64,000 nucleotides of DNA, from assembly GCF_037126465.1 (NCBI RefSeq), contig NC_088204.1:76941807-77005806 (forward strand), read 5' to 3'. Origin of the DNA: Ornithodoros turicata. Its lineage: Eukaryota; Arthropoda; Arachnida; Ixodida; Argasidae. Below the pieces are notes generated by a model that made no database searches, was not told where the DNA came from, and worked only from the letters and a program-made list of their open reading frames with translations. Below are positions 1-14,500 of this stretch, in pieces. Position 1 is the first letter of the stretch. Every line of letters begins with the position of its first letter. The position numbers were made by a program, and so were the translations under genes.

Positions 1-530
1 AGATCGGCTCTCTGTACAAGGTGTAAGGAGTAGTATAAGGACGACTTTGCTTATGGCTACCGTATTAATTCGAATATAATGCAACGCGTGATGAAAATCG
101 CGGGCAAATCCCTGCTCGCGGAGACGCTATCGTGTTTTACCACAACAATGACATCGCTTAACAATGTTTGGTATTAAAAATCAATATTTTTTTCAACGAG
201 ACATATATCGAAGGCACATAAACAATGTGGCAGACACCTCATAACACTGCCTTCACACATAGTGCGTCTAATAACTTAAAGCATTTCACACCGTTCGCTT
301 GCCACATCTTGACGCATCTGACTGGCAGTGCTGTGGTGAGCTTCCTCCCATGGTAACGTGAAGATTCCACTTCGCATTGTATGCGGATAAATACGGTGTG
401 TGCAGAAGAGTGCCACGTCTCGTCTCCGTGTATAGATTCGATAACTCTGCGCTGGCCATGTTTGGGACTCTGCGTAACGTTTCTTTTCAATACTGTTTCT
501 ACACGCGCACGTTCCGTAAAAAGCGTTATT
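1..530. other. Unassigned non-coding DNA
   Basis: No spliceable exon, RNA gene or inverted repeat is recognisable here. The open frames are short and show no familiar domain. Confidence 0.4.
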
Positions 531-1098
531 ATTGTAATTTCACGCGTATAAGCCGAACCGCAGGTAAGCCGCGGGACGCGTTTTTAGGGACGTTTTGAAA
601 ATTTTCGGGCGGATCAGCCGCACCCGTAGATAAGCCGCGTGCAATACGAGACGACTGATTTGTGCGACAAAGGAGACCGTAGGGAAGGCCATAAACCCTG
701 TGGTCCATACTCTGGGATCGGCATAGTGCACAACAGAGGAGATCAGTTCTAGTGTTCTATGAAGATCGGATTGTGCCCTTGTTGGGCGTTTTTCGTGGAT
801 TGATGGGTCAGTGGTCTTCCAGAAGACGTCAATCACAGTCACCACTTTCGTTAAAGCTGCTTGTGGGAATGCACCAAGAAGATCAATCTACTCGAACGTG
901 GACCCGTCCCTGTTACGCACTGTTCGTGCATCGGCAGGGCGGTGCTGTTCCAGAGACAGTGTCGGCCCTTTCGTTAAAATCGGCGTATGGGGAAAATACC
1001 AGGAAAAAATAGTCATCTGATAAGCCGCGGAGCGCCGTTGAGAAAAAAAATAAAAATCGCGCATAAGCTGTGACTAATACGCGTGAAATTACGGTAAT
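531..1098. mobile_element. Non-autonomous TIR DNA element (about 570 bp)
   Basis: The left end contains GTAATTTCACGCGTAT and the right end its inverse, ATACGCGTGAAATTAC, giving terminal inverted repeats of roughly 22-25 bp with a few mismatches. The interior has repeated 'ataagccgc' motifs near both ends and no transposase-like frame. The superfamily is not clear and no clean target duplication was found. It lies upstream of the PPPDE-PUL gene. Confidence 0.55.
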
Positions 1099-2546
1099 TT
1101 AAACAAGTTTAGCACCGTGCAGTCTTGCGTTGCATTGTTAGAAGCCAGGCTTTCTTAGTGAACATATTTCGCTATCTCTACGCGTGTGAAGCTATAAAAG
1201 TGAAAGAAATGTACAGGTATGAACCGGTGGCGCAGTTGCTGGCCATCACAATGTTAGAATGACACTGTAAACACGATCGCTATGAGGAATTTGCTATTGT
1301 CCGATATTACAATTGTTCCTTTTCTCTTCTTTTGTGTATCCCACCTCTTCCTCCCCGTTCCATCTGCGACATTCCAGGTGGAAGTAGACTTTTTAATGGA
1401 TGGATTCTTGATGTGGAGAAGTCAGTGCCATCTTTTTGTGTGCATGAATCTCAATCTTCATTCTTTACATGACTGTTCATGTTGCTGTACAAGGTTTTGA
1501 GCACTTTCGGTGGTGCATACATGCACAGTTCTTGGTCCGTTGTCTCATGCAAGTTGACAGTACGGAGTGTTGTTTGCTTTCTTAACTGTGCCTATAATAC
1601 CTGTGTTTGCTGCAGTGTTCAAATTGTGCATTTTACCTTCCTGCTTCTCAGAGTCTGAATGTTCTAGAGTGGTTTGGCAGTCATACTCCACATTGTTTGT
1701 ATGTGATATTTTGATAGTTCCGTCTAGATTATATTTACAATATTTGCTATGGTGTTTATGTTCATGCCCTGTATATTTATATAGGTTTTGTTAACTATTC
1801 CGTTATTTTATGGTACCATAGTGTTCGCCTGCAGTTGAGTACTGTTGAAATATATTGTTTTCTGGACAATTTTTATCATAGAATCTGCAAACTTTTTGTG
1901 CCCTTTGCTGTATTATTCTAGTCAGCATTTTTACTGACATTCCTGTGTTTGCTGCTGACACATTCTGACAAGTTGAAATAAAATTTTAGAATGTTGAGAA
2001 GTGTGGTTGCAAAGTAATTAATAACGTTTTTTGTGAAAGTACGTGCAAAACAATTGTATTGTTTCGGTTTCGGTTTTCTCGCATGTCACTGAACGTATAT
2101 AAGTTACTGAACGTTTTGCGCTTTACTTCCAGCTTGATCCTGCAACGTCCCCGAAAAAGCTAATGAAAAGTATAATATTGGTGATGTCACAAGATGTGTC
2201 ACCAGAAGAAATATACACTGAAGGTTAGCGAATAACTAATAGCAGACGACACTGCCTGTAGCTGTGCCAAACTGTTTTTATAGCCTACATCACTGTAATC
2301 AAATAAATATTTCAAATGAGCAAAGGAAAATAAAATTGTTTCGCTCTCGTTTTAGCTCCTGGTGTATTGGTAAAGAACCAGAACCCAGAACTGTACCGCC
2401 TACGTAGCGCCACCTAAAATTAGCGTAAAACGAAAGCACAACAACAAAATGGTGGAGTCCGCGCCGAGTTGCATTTTTTGAGATGCGGTAGCGAATGTTT
2501 AAGTTGTGCATCTGTTTCACGGTAAAAGCAGTGAAACAGTTGGAAA
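1099..2546. other. Upstream region of the PPPDE-PUL gene
   Basis: AT-rich sequence with no supported exon. The last 250 bases before the ATG at 2547 probably hold the promoter and 5' UTR; an AAAATGGTGGAG motif at about 2447 resembles YY1/Pho-type sites. No TATA box could be assigned with confidence. Confidence 0.3.
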
Positions 2547-5500
2547 ATGTCGTCCGTAGATATCGAAGACACTTCGAACGTGGAGGCTGAAACGTCATTT
2601 GAGGTCCGTCTCTACATTTACGACTTGTCCAGAGGTCTGGCGAAGTCTCTATCTCAAGTATTTATAGGTGGGTACATGAATTTTACGTCTTGTCATTCGG
2701 TGTTCGCGATCGGCACCACTAAGTCGCGGGAAAATGTGCACGAAAAGCCACGAAGGGCTATGAGGTGAAGATTCCTGTGTCTCGCATTTTTGTTTTTTAG
2801 TTATGAATCGCTGTTTGCTTTTTGAGCGGTGGGTGATCTAAGAATAGATAGCGCACTCCTGACTGGGGGCCCCCCCCCATACCTGTACAACCAAAAAACT
2901 CTCAGCAGTTATTCACTAACGAGGCAGTGAAATCAGCATTTCGACGACGTTCGGATGGTTCGTTTCCGGGACAAATAAAAGTAAAAAGAAATAAAACTTT
3001 ACCCGGAAACAGTATAGGATGAACGATGGATAGTAGTGAACGCATAATAAATGAAATACACCACGGCGCATGCGTGGATATAGATTTCCTCGTAGTAATC
3101 ACTTTCAGTTTGTGTGCATTTTTTTTTTCTAATATGATACATATACTATATATATATATTTTTGTGTGTGTGTGTGTGCTTCAGGTAAACAGCTTCCTGG
3201 AATATGGCACACAAGCATAGTATCTTACGGCCGCGAATACTTCTTTGGGGCCATGGGAATCGAAAGCTGTGGAGCGGTAAGTCATATCCCTTTATTCTTT
3301 TAGTCCGGGCCTTTATGACACGCAACACCTACGATAACGACAAGCGCTGTGTGTGCCACTGTGCTGCCAAGTTTGTCCAAGGCATGGTTTGAACGTGCAG
3401 TGGCCAGCAAAGGTGGGCGAAATGCCCGCACGATCTGTGTCCTCACTGCACCGTAACTCACTCTTTTTCTGAAAATTTCATCTCATCTCGGTCCTTTTTC
3501 TCTGGAAAATTATCTCACTTTACTCTTTTCCTGAAAAATTTCCTCATCTCAACTCACCTCAGTCTTTTTCTGACAAATTTCCTAACTTCACCCCATTTGC
3601 TTGTCTAGTTTTTGTACGAGCACTTTGTCCTACATAAGAATAAACATGGAGGAAAAAAGCTGGGGCAAAATATGGAAATGAGCGGTGGGGTCCCACTTCA
3701 TAGAGTTCGGAGCATCTTACAAAAGCAATTTTTGCAACAGATTATAATTAAGGTAAGTCAGTTAACTCAAAATAAATAAATAAATAATTGTTCCGATGAA
3801 CAGAAATTGGCTGGTCCCTGTCGTAGTAGTAAAGCGCACCGTCTGGAAAAACAGGAAAGGGCTCTTGTTTGAATATCTGTTAACAAGAAAGCATAATTCA
3901 ATTCAAATTTATTTTCATCTATACAGATGAGAGAGTATCCCAGCAAAAAGCAGTCTCGCAGCTTGGCGAGTCCGAGCCCCCAACTGTACACTCATTTGGC
4001 AACAAATGTATGAACAAACATTTAAATAGGACACTCATTATACATAGGACAATTCAGGAAGATTTATTCATGAGGCAGATATCATTTGGTACAATTTTCG
4101 AATTGATAAGTTTTGATGGTGAAAATCCATTCAAGGTAAATCTATTCAATAAATTAGGTAGTGTATAATTCAAAGATTGTTTGCTGTAATTAGTACGTAC
4201 CCTAGGAATTTTCTATAAATGACGGTGACGTGTGCCACGTGAAGAAGGTTTTGACGCTGAATGAATGTTGCAACACTGACCATGCTTAATTTCTTAAAAT
4301 GGTTTGAGGATAATTTTTCTGGGCATTCTGTAACTACAATGTTGATTGACCTATGAGCCTTGTTGCCTGTTCGCTCGAAACCCATCAGTACGCTATTCCA
4401 GTAGGTCAAGCTTTCCACGCAGCTCCTCAGTTTCCCACTCTCCTCTATAATCCGTGGAGTGACCTCATTGGTCCACCTCCAAAGTATGGGGGGTAACAGC
4501 AAACAGCTCGAGGTTACCAGGCACACGTGGTTTCCCCTTGTAGATGCATGCGGAGAATCTTGCCGGTCTTGTCAGCGTACTCACTCAGCCCTTAGGAATC
4601 CCTGCGCTTCCAGGGACCCTTCTCAGTAGCTTTGGCAGTGCCTCCTGCACGCGCAGCAAGCGTGTGCCCAGTGCATTGCCAAAGCTACTGGAAGGGTCCC
4701 TCGAAGCACAGGGATCCCTCAGGGCCGAGTGAGAATATAAGTAGCCCCTTATTGCTGCCTTGTGAATGGACAGACGCCTTCATCAAATATTTTGTATGGT
4801 GGCTCCTTCGATGCACTGCTTGATGAATAAAGTAGGCCATTGCACAGTGCTCAGTGCAATTTCATTGCTCCCTTAAATGTTTCGGTGGGATTTCATTCCA
4901 TAGCCGTGCTTTATTTTATCTTTTATATGTATATATTCCATAACATGTACCTAATACCCCAAAATGATTTCCCCCTAGGGAGAAACGATCTTGGGAGATC
5001 CGGACCAGATCCTTACCCTGGGGGTCACGGAGCTCCCGTACAGCCTCTTTCTGGAGTACATTTTTGCTCTAGGAGAGTCCTCTTATAAGTACGTTTGGCT
5101 TTTTTTCTTCTTTTTTTTTTTGTCGTTGCACCTGCATGTTTCTGTCTGAAATGTTGTCGCCGCTTGTCGAGTCGAATCAGTCCAACTGAGTTCCAACTGA
5201 ATTTCAACTGCGTTCCAACTGAATTTCAACTGAATTTCAACCGAATTTCAACCGAATTTCAACCGAATTTCAACCAAATTTCAACTGAGTTTCAACTGAG
5301 TTTCTATTGAGTTCCAACTGAGTTCCAGCTGAGTTCCAGCTGAGTTCCCTGAGCATTGAAAGTCTGCTGAAAAAAGGAGGAACAAATAAATGCTTCTGGT
5401 GCTGTTTGAGTACACTGTAGCTGCATTGAAAAAGTAAACTTGTTCTTGGTCCATTTAAAATTTTCAGTGCATCGTTCTAGAGCTAGTTCTGTGTGCGTAT

Positions 5501-8500
5501 TTGAAGCAGAAGCTTCGGTCGGTAGCTGGTGATATTTCTGATAGAGCTGTTTGAAATATCAGTAAAGTATTAAAGTAAATAGTCAAGTAAAGTATCGATT
5601 TCTAGTCAGCGTGCAAAATGAGAGATGTGGTGGATGTCGTCTGGACCCGAGGGCCACAAAGCATAAAGGATAAATTCACGGATTTAGAAAATAAAATGAA
5701 GTTGATTCATTTGTAAGTTCATTCAATTTTTCATTGTCAACACCATTCACATTGTGGGTAACATACAACTCTGCTACAGTACGTACTTTTCAGTGTGCCG
5801 TACTGACTTCACAATGGATCCGTACTGGTTTACTTGAATGCTAAACTTTTTTTCTGTGCCAGAAAAGGAGCTGCGAAATGTTTCGGAAAAAATATTTTAT
5901 TCTCTTGTTTTACACTTTTTCCAGACCTCACACGTACGACCTTTTCAAGCACAACTGCAACAACTTCACGCAAGAAGTGGCAGTCTTCCTGACGGGAAAG
6001 TCGATACCCAAGGAAATCCTGGAGCTTCCCGAAGAAATACTCAACACGTGAGTACATCTCCTCAGCAACTGGTAAATTCTGTTCGCTTCTGTTTTTATAA
6101 GCTTTGCAGTACAACTAAATTTGCCAAAACATGGCATCTCCACTAGAGCTCTGCACGGGCTGACTTCTCCGGGCCTGACTTGGCCCGGGCGCATCGGAAA
6201 ATGGCCCAACCCGGCTCGGGGCTTCCTGTTTTTATGATAACTTTTCGGGCTTAAAAAAAAAAAGAAAACAACGTGCACAAAACCGTCACAGTTCCATGTT
6301 GTATATCTGTTTGGGACAGCTTTTGTTTGGTGTCGTAGAGTCACACAACATTGCATAGTTGCCATGTTTGTGTGTCACACACACACACACACAGTCTAAT
6401 GGGCGGCATGGGCCATTGCAAATGTTAAGAGGTCACCAGTTTTCCAATTCTTAACCTTTCTTTTTTTTTTTTTGACAAAGAAGTGGACCAAGTGGCAATT
6501 TGTATTTAATATCTTAGCGCGTAATACATTCTTCAACATGTGGTTTAGCCCCCACATGCTCTTTTTATTCATTCGATATTTATTACAATCCCTTACTTTT
6601 TCTCTGATAATCCCGCCTCTACTACTACTCCATGCTGGGCCCTACTTTTGGCTGCTTCAAAATGTTTTGTCCGCTTCTCTCTTCTGTCAGAGCTCAGCGT
6701 GTCGTCTGCCACGTGCGTTCCTGCCACTCACGAGAGACGGATTTCCACTCAGACTCTCGGTGATTGCATCTAATTCGAGAGGCATCTCTTTTCTTCTTTT
6801 TCTCTTCGCGCACCTTTCGTACCTTGCGGTTGAGCTGCCTCCTGGGTGTAGCTATTTTAGGCTGATTTATCAGCGCCAGTGAGTTCCTGTTTTGAAAATA
6901 GTGTTGGCTTCTGCAAGCATGCCAACAGATCTTCTAAGTGGTAGCGTAGCGACCGGTGGATTCTTGCGGAGTGCCTCGAGGCGTCCACGTGCGCAGCCAT
7001 ACTCCCGTCGATTTTTGTCGGTGTCCAAGGAGGAGAGGGAGAGAGTAAAGATTGTGAGGGGAATAACGCACAGATAGTGAGACCCGTTCCTGAGCTTCTA
7101 ACTTGCTTACAATTCCTCGCAATCTTTTTTATATTTTGATTGAATGGCACGCACTTTGGGATGTCTGCAGCATAGTTTATTCTGTATGTATTTGTGTATT
7201 ATAATTTATGTATTCATAATTTTATTTATTTTTATTTGTAATTTATTTTTACTTATGCATTATAATTTTTCTTTCTTTTTTTTCGATTTGATACAGATTT
7301 TGATACATTGGGATGTCTGCAGCACAGTTTATTCTGTGTGTATTTATGTATTCATAATTTCATTTACTTTATTTGTAGTCAAATGTTTTCATTTTATTTT
7401 TATTTATACTTTTATTTATGCATTATAATGCATTATATTTTTCTTTTTCTTTCTTTCTTTTCCAATTTGATACAGGTTTTTAATTTAAAAAATGCTATGA
7501 GAGCAGCATAGATGCAGGTTACACGACTGAGCAGACATTCTGTCCACGAGAGTATGTAGCTACTAGATGACCGATTACCTAAACCTCGTTAACCTTTGAA
7601 TGGGATGTTTTTCGGGGAAGTACGAGATAGCAGAATTGGAGCCAGTCAGTATTTAAAGCCACCCTCTTGACGAGCACATACTTCGAGGAGTCAAATTTTT
7701 TGCTACGCAAATGAACGAAGACTAGCACCACGATGGATTAGCATTGAACGAACAGCGACAGCAGCGCTTCTGATGTCACCGGAGCCTATCAACGTTACTG
7801 AGATAACGTGTACTTTGTGACAGAAGTCTCGGCAGTCTGTCCCCCAGTCTTCGGCGATGTTGGTTTGGTGGTAGAAGTTAAAGTAAAAAACTACCGCAGA
7901 AAGATCAGAAAGAGAGAGAAATTGGAGCATACTTCCGCCCCACAACTTCAGAACCCGACTGAGAGAGGATTCTTCTCTTTTGTTTGTTGACATTTAATTT
8001 CCTTTGTGGGTGTCAGAATGGAGGAAGAGAGAGGGACACTGTCTATTTTGGAGGGGGTCTATAAATAGACACAACTCCTCCCTCCTAGAGTGCAGACGAC
8101 GCTATGTAACCAGTCACTCTCTCGGCGGCAACGTGTGGGCCGGCGTCGCATCGACAACTTCAGGTGATGCCGCGCTGCTGTGTCCATATTGAGAAGCCTC
8201 ATAATGTACCCCCCCCCCCCTCCCCACCACATTGCGCATGTTTTTGTGACACTGGGGCTGTTTGCATTTTTATTTTCCCTACGAAGATTATGTCAGCTTC
8301 TCCAAAATCTTGTCGTCTTGGCAGTTTTTCAGGGGTGTCTCAGATTTCTGCGGGGTGCGATGCCCGTAAAGGAATTTGGTTTCTGCTCTGCTGGCTTTTT
8401 TGCTGTGCCGCATATTTATTGATGATGAGAATGACTGGTGTGGATTGTGGAAGTAGCTGACGCATTTTTAACTTTTTAACTAGTTTCTTGTCTGTGGCCT

Positions 8501-11500
8501 GGTCGTGCATTTTGTTCCCGAAGTTACTTTAGTCAGCATCACCTTGCTGTTACTTAGTCATTATGTATGTTACATTACATTTGTTACATTATATCGAACA
8601 TTGTACAAGCGATCTTCTCAGTCGGGAGGTCGCTTCCGCCCTTTATGTAAAAGCCAGGCGAAAAAAAAGTTGTCCAGAAATACATCGTTAAAACTCAGCA
8701 ATTTTCTTGCGTACTGTTAGTAATTGCGTTGATGTGTCACGTAACAATAAAGTAAAAACTTCCTCGCAAATATGTAAATTTTGTTACACATTTGCGCTCA
8801 AAGGCAGGACAACTTTCAGTGCTTTCAATATCGTGCATCCTACTCATTACCGTGTTTGCATCGTACCGTGCAGGCCATTGGGAGGCACGCTTCAGAGCTA
8901 CTTCAACACCCTCTCCCTGAGGAGCGAGGCGTCCCGAGGACTCAGTTTTTCCGGCCTCGGTCCACCCGCGAACTTCATTCCCTTTGAACCTTCAGCCCGT
9001 CGGAATACCAGGGGTAAGAAGCGTGTGGGACAGCAGAAGCTAGCCGTGTCTCCGTATCGTGCGCATAGGCACGTTTATGGCATTATTTTTATGTGCTGGC
9101 TAAGTGTATCGCCGAAACTCTCCCCCTTTTCGTTGTATGCCATTTTGCAGGCGTAGTGATGATGCGAAGGATGGCATAGAAGCAACGAAATGTACGATCA
9201 GATCGTAGTGCTCGCAACACGGTCGTTTGAAATCGCCGATCGGTATGTCTGCAGCATGGATCGGAACTGGTACTGAACCGGAACCGAAAACTGCTAAAAA
9301 CCCGTATTTTGCTCTGTACCGGAACAGAACCGAAATAAATTTAGGCGGTTACCGGATCGCGAAACGGTTCAGGCATAAACGGTTCAGGCATGTGCGTTGT
9401 GAGAGATCGGAACTACTGTTTACAGTTGTGTTACTACTGTGTGTTACTGTGTGTGTACTGCTGTTGTGTTGTTTGAGAATCGTGAGGATGTGCTTGCTTT
9501 TAGCCCGTGGCAATCTGCTCAAAATTCACTTTCCCGAACCGGTGCGATATTTTGCGATGCTGCGGAGCCGAACTCGAACCGAACAAAAAAAAATAACGGT
9601 TCAGGTCCTTGGTCTGCAGTCCGCGTTTTTTTTGGTTCCCCTCAGAAATGGTGTGTCAGTATTGTATTTAAAGGTAGGCCGCATGCTGCACATCTTTATT
9701 ACTCAAAACTAATGGTCTTGTCTTCAATGGTCACCTGGAGATTTGGGATGGGATAAGCAGAGAGAGACGCCGATTTCAGACAACCATGTAGCACAAGCAG
9801 TACCAGATTCCGCTATGGTGCCTTAATGATATTTTGACAGATACCACTGCCCTCTTGCACTTTGTTGTTAGTATCACTGTAAACTCAGTATCATCAATAT
9901 TCACAGTGATAAATGCCACCAGTGTGACTTTTGGTAGTACTGTCGGTACTTTAATATTTTCACTTTTGTCATCAGTGGATGTGCGGGAGCATGACGAACG
10001 GTACTAATAAGAGTGCACCGATTACTAACGTTGTCATTGGATAGGACCTTTCATACTCCTTTTAGATGAGTCAAGTCAGTACCGTACTGTACAGAGACAA
10101 AATGAGATGCCACCTGACATTGATCGCATTGCTGATAGTGTTATCGACAGCACACGCTTTATTAACGCCGATCTCACGCCGGCGTTTCTCCCTGCGTGCA
10201 GGTTCAGAGTCGCCAGAGTTACAGCAGGCTCCAGTAAGTCGACAGCCTGCTCGCGCAATGTCTTCCGAAGAACGGCAACCGTCGGAGGGTTCGCAGGAAG
10301 CCCGGCGAGACAGCGATGCAGACGACGCCCCTCTGGAGAGGCCATCTCCAGTGCGGAAGACGCGCCGCTATCCGGATCCTCCAATTGTCTTTCCAGACGT
10401 TGATGTAAGGCCATGTCTAGCCTCCAGGGAGCCTAGTGCGCTTCTAGGGGCTTTCTCTTACTGCAGTATTCTCGTTCCCTTCCTCGAAGACTCCTGAAGC
10501 CTAACCAGCATTGAGGGGTCCTCTCTTTTACTCTCGAAGCACAATCTACATTGAGATTCAAGGGTTCGCTGGAACACATACCAGCAGCCCTGGGGTGTCC
10601 TGGGTGAACTTCAACCAGAGCGGACGACTGTGGTGACATTGTTGTCAAGTTTATGGGGTGCATTGTTAGACTAACAGGAGCCAGTCAGATTGCACAGTGC
10701 TGGACAAAAGTTTACGAAAAACGCTCCGGCTTCCTCATTGACATGGTAGCAGCGAATGGTATTGTACTGACGTGTAAACAGGTGACTGGGTTACCTAGGT
10801 TACCTAGGAAACCATCCCTAGGATGTCTGTAAGTCTGTACGGTCTCATTTGCTGCTGGCGTTTCACTCTGAGGAAGGAACGTGCCGGACCGCGTTCCATA
10901 GACTTTTGTCCAGCACTGTGCAATGAAGACTGTTACGTGACTGGGGTAATAAGACAAGGCCCCTCGGAGCACAACAGGATCCAGCAATCCCCGAGAGGGG
11001 ATTTAGAATATGGCGATAAATCCTGCGCCTTTGGGGCTTGTCTTCGTTGCTGGAGCATTAATTCGTCAAATGTGAGCTAAGCGGATGTCAATTTGCTACC
11101 AAAAGAGCAAATTATTGTCAACGCTACTGCAATCCGAGCTACCATGTATATCCCGCATCTTCCTGCTTCCAGGGAGTGGGAGCACTGAAAGAGCTACAGG
11201 ACACCTTGAAAGATGTGCTCAATGACACAGAGCAGACTGCTTTGAGGGAACTCAACGAGTACCTCCTGACAGAGAATGGAGCCTGGGCCCTGGGTGCGCC
11301 ACAACTGGAGCTCATGGGTAGGTCTGCAACAAGAGCGATAATTATTGCTCTTCATTGGCAATGCCGGCCCAATATTAGACAAATGTTGCATCAAGATGGG
11401 ACCAATGTTGGGCAGGTATTGGCAATGCTATCCCAATATTGGTCTGAGCTTGGTCCACTATTGGACCAAGATGGGACCAATACTGGGCCAGTATTGGCAA

Positions 11501-14500
11501 TGCCGTCCCAATATTGGACCAATAACCCAACAACACCGTATATCCTCCAGATATACGAATCCGTTATTACTCACATTATTCGTACATCCAGGTCCGTATA
11601 CTATCCGTGACATTATTCGTACATCCAGAGGATATTCGGTGTTGTTGGTGCATTGGCAATGCCGGTCCCATATCGGACCAAGATGGGACCAATATTGGAA
11701 CATCATGGATGTAGTGCTGTTTTTTGTTGCGTGTTTAACATATTGGGACACGCATAAATGGCACCAATATGGTAGGAAAGTGAAATAAGTTTAGCGTGAT
11801 TTACTTTCGTTCAAGCTCCGTGGCCCGATGTAATACGACACTACTGAGATGGTGGTTTGTGTCCCATTCTCAGTTCGTGCCAATGGGTGTCCCTTTACTT
11901 ATTTTGTGCAGCATGTTTGCGGTGTTCCAAAAGCACTCCTGGCGTTTGCCACGTCTGCTGTTTATAGAGATCAACTTGGGGTCGTAAAACCAGGCTGCAC
12001 CAGGAGTCAGTAAACCTTAGCTTTGCTACATGGATGTAACGTGCGCAGGGAGACTCTTCACGGACAGCAGCCTTCCAAAGCCTGCACGTGTGCTCCTGCT
12101 GCGGGTTCTGCAGGCAATGGCACTAAAGGAGGACGTGATTCTCTTCCTGCACCAGGACAGACAGGGCCACTGCATCATGAGCTATGTCTACCGAATTGAG
12201 AATCTCCCGCCAGAAGAGCAAGACCTAGTCTTGGCACTGGTGAGTGAACGGAAACTCTGTGCATAAGTGTTTTAAAAACACCAGGTTCAGTGCGGGTTTT
12301 AATGCCTCCACAAAAAGATGACGAAATGTAATAATTGACTTTATGCAATGTGACAGTTTCCTCGGTGGAACTGTGGTGTGGGTAACTGGGGCATGGAATT
12401 ACAGTAGAACCTCGATAATTCGAACTCGCTTAATTCGAAATCCCGCTTAATTCGAAGGTTTTCCGTGGTCCCGTGTTCACATGTTCAAATTTGACCCCAT
12501 AATTCGAAGCACTAAAGCGCCGCGTCCCGCTTAATTCGAAGGTTTCCCGCGGAAATATCCACCATTCATGAGCTTCGGGTGACACGTGCCCGCCGACGTC
12601 CCCAACCCGTCGTCACCGTCATGTTGTCATCGGCGCAGTTTCGGTTGCGCCATTTTCATTGTGTGCGTTCGCAACGCCAGTTGTAGAAAGACATGGGCAA
12701 GTACAAGACGCCAGCTGTGAAGGAAAAAGTGGCGGTCACCGAGGCCACAAAATCAGCTATGTGCTCGAAGTCTCGGCTGGCAGAGCAGTTCGGCATACTG
12801 CCTGTGTGATACCAGCAAACGGGAATAACGAGGAAGACAACGCGGATGAGGTGGAACGCGTATAGCAGCAGGAACAGACAACACTGCAAGTCCCTGTGGG
12901 TGCCGTGGACTCTGATGAGCTCGTCAACTTTTTCGAAGATTACGCGAGAATTGAAGAAGGTGAACAGACGTGCACATCGTCCATGCAAAACGACTACCGC
13001 GGTGCCTCGAAGTGACGATAGCGGAGACGACGAGCTGAACTACCGCGGGTGCTCTCGCTTTCGGAGACGTTTGGAGCTGTTACCTGTTACTGTCACTGTC
13101 GTGCGGAATCCAGCAGTGCGTGCATGGCATGATAGACTTAGTGGCCACTTTGGAACGAGCGGTGACGGCCGACAGTACAGTAACTACTGCTAGCGACAGA
13201 GATGATCGATTTTTTGTGTAATGAACTGCATTTTGCTCAGTCACTTGTTGAATTTGCTTAATTCGAAATTTTTTCGTGGTCCGGGCGGCTTCGAATTAAC
13301 GAGGTTCTACTGTATATTTCTTAACCAGTTGTAAATATGCTTCAAAGCATGGATGTATAGCCTATGTGGGTACAAGACCACGTAGAAGCGGTAGCGTTTG
13401 GCACTTGTAGTGCATTTGATTTATGATGAGAAGAATTACAAGGTTACAACTAGAGCCACACAAGAGGGAAAAATTTTGCAGAGAGGAACGTTTGCAAATG
13501 TTTGAAAGACGTGTGCACAAGGGGATCTTTTCCCGTTGTCCAGGCACCCTGAAATGTATAATGCACAAGGCGTTTGACAGGACTTTGACACGGCATGTAA
13601 AAACATTGAACACTAAATGTGTTGTGTCGTAAACGTTAGTATATAATGTAAACGTATTTTTATTCGCGATGTATTAATTTTCGCGAATTTCGCGACCGCT
13701 AAAAAATCGCAAAAAATTGTACTCGCGAACGCAGCTTGATGTTTATCCCGCTAAAGGCCCTGAAATCACGAAATTAAATACTCGCGGATAATTTCGCAAA
13801 TGACTGAATGCGCGATTTGCGAAAATTAATACATCGCGAATAAAAATACGTTTACAGTATACAATGTGGCAGCAGCTTTCTCTCCCTGTCTTGGCAGTGG
13901 ATATGGATATTAAAGCAGTAGCTTTAGAGAGCCGCGTGACCTATCACATGCCGCGTCCTCGTGGTCGCCAGACTGTGTTTATCGTACACTGAAATTGTAT
14001 AACCACCAAAGCGACAATGCAAGAACAAAATTATACTATTCCACAACAGATTAAAAGGCTTTCAATATAGCATTTCAAAAAGAGTTCAACCAAACTCAAA
14101 AATTTACAACCAACAATCACCCTATAATAAGAGTATCGCATTTAACCATGTATGGCACAATGTCTAAAGAAAGGTCCATCTTTTTTACTTCATTCCACTT
14201 CCATGTGATACATGCCATTCTGTCTTTAGTTTATTTTATTCTCTCTCCTTTTTTTTTTTTTTTTTACCTTGTCGAATTGTGCGATTCACATGATTAGCAC
14301 ATTCACATTAGCTTGGATTGAATTCTCCGCTGCAGGCTACACCTGCATTCGAATCAGCCTTTCTATAGAATTCTGTGCGTGCTTATCTGTACCTTCGAAT
14401 GCGATCAAATTAACCGAAAATTCCGATTAACGGGAGTCACATTAGCGGAAGTTTGTTACAGTGCCGTCTTTTGTTGCGCAGCTGTGCAACCTGTGTAGCA

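Noticed and set aside
1282..1794. Two hydrophobic frames in the first 2 kb
   Set aside because: AT-rich DNA giving Phe/Leu/Cys-rich chance peptides; no splice sites or known family.
10066..10201. Frame with a signal-peptide-like start ([19 protein letters not shown]) before exon 6 of the PPPDE-PUL gene
   Set aside because: Splice phase and protein continuity place the exon start at 10202; the upstream part is intron. An alternative first exon cannot be excluded but has no support.
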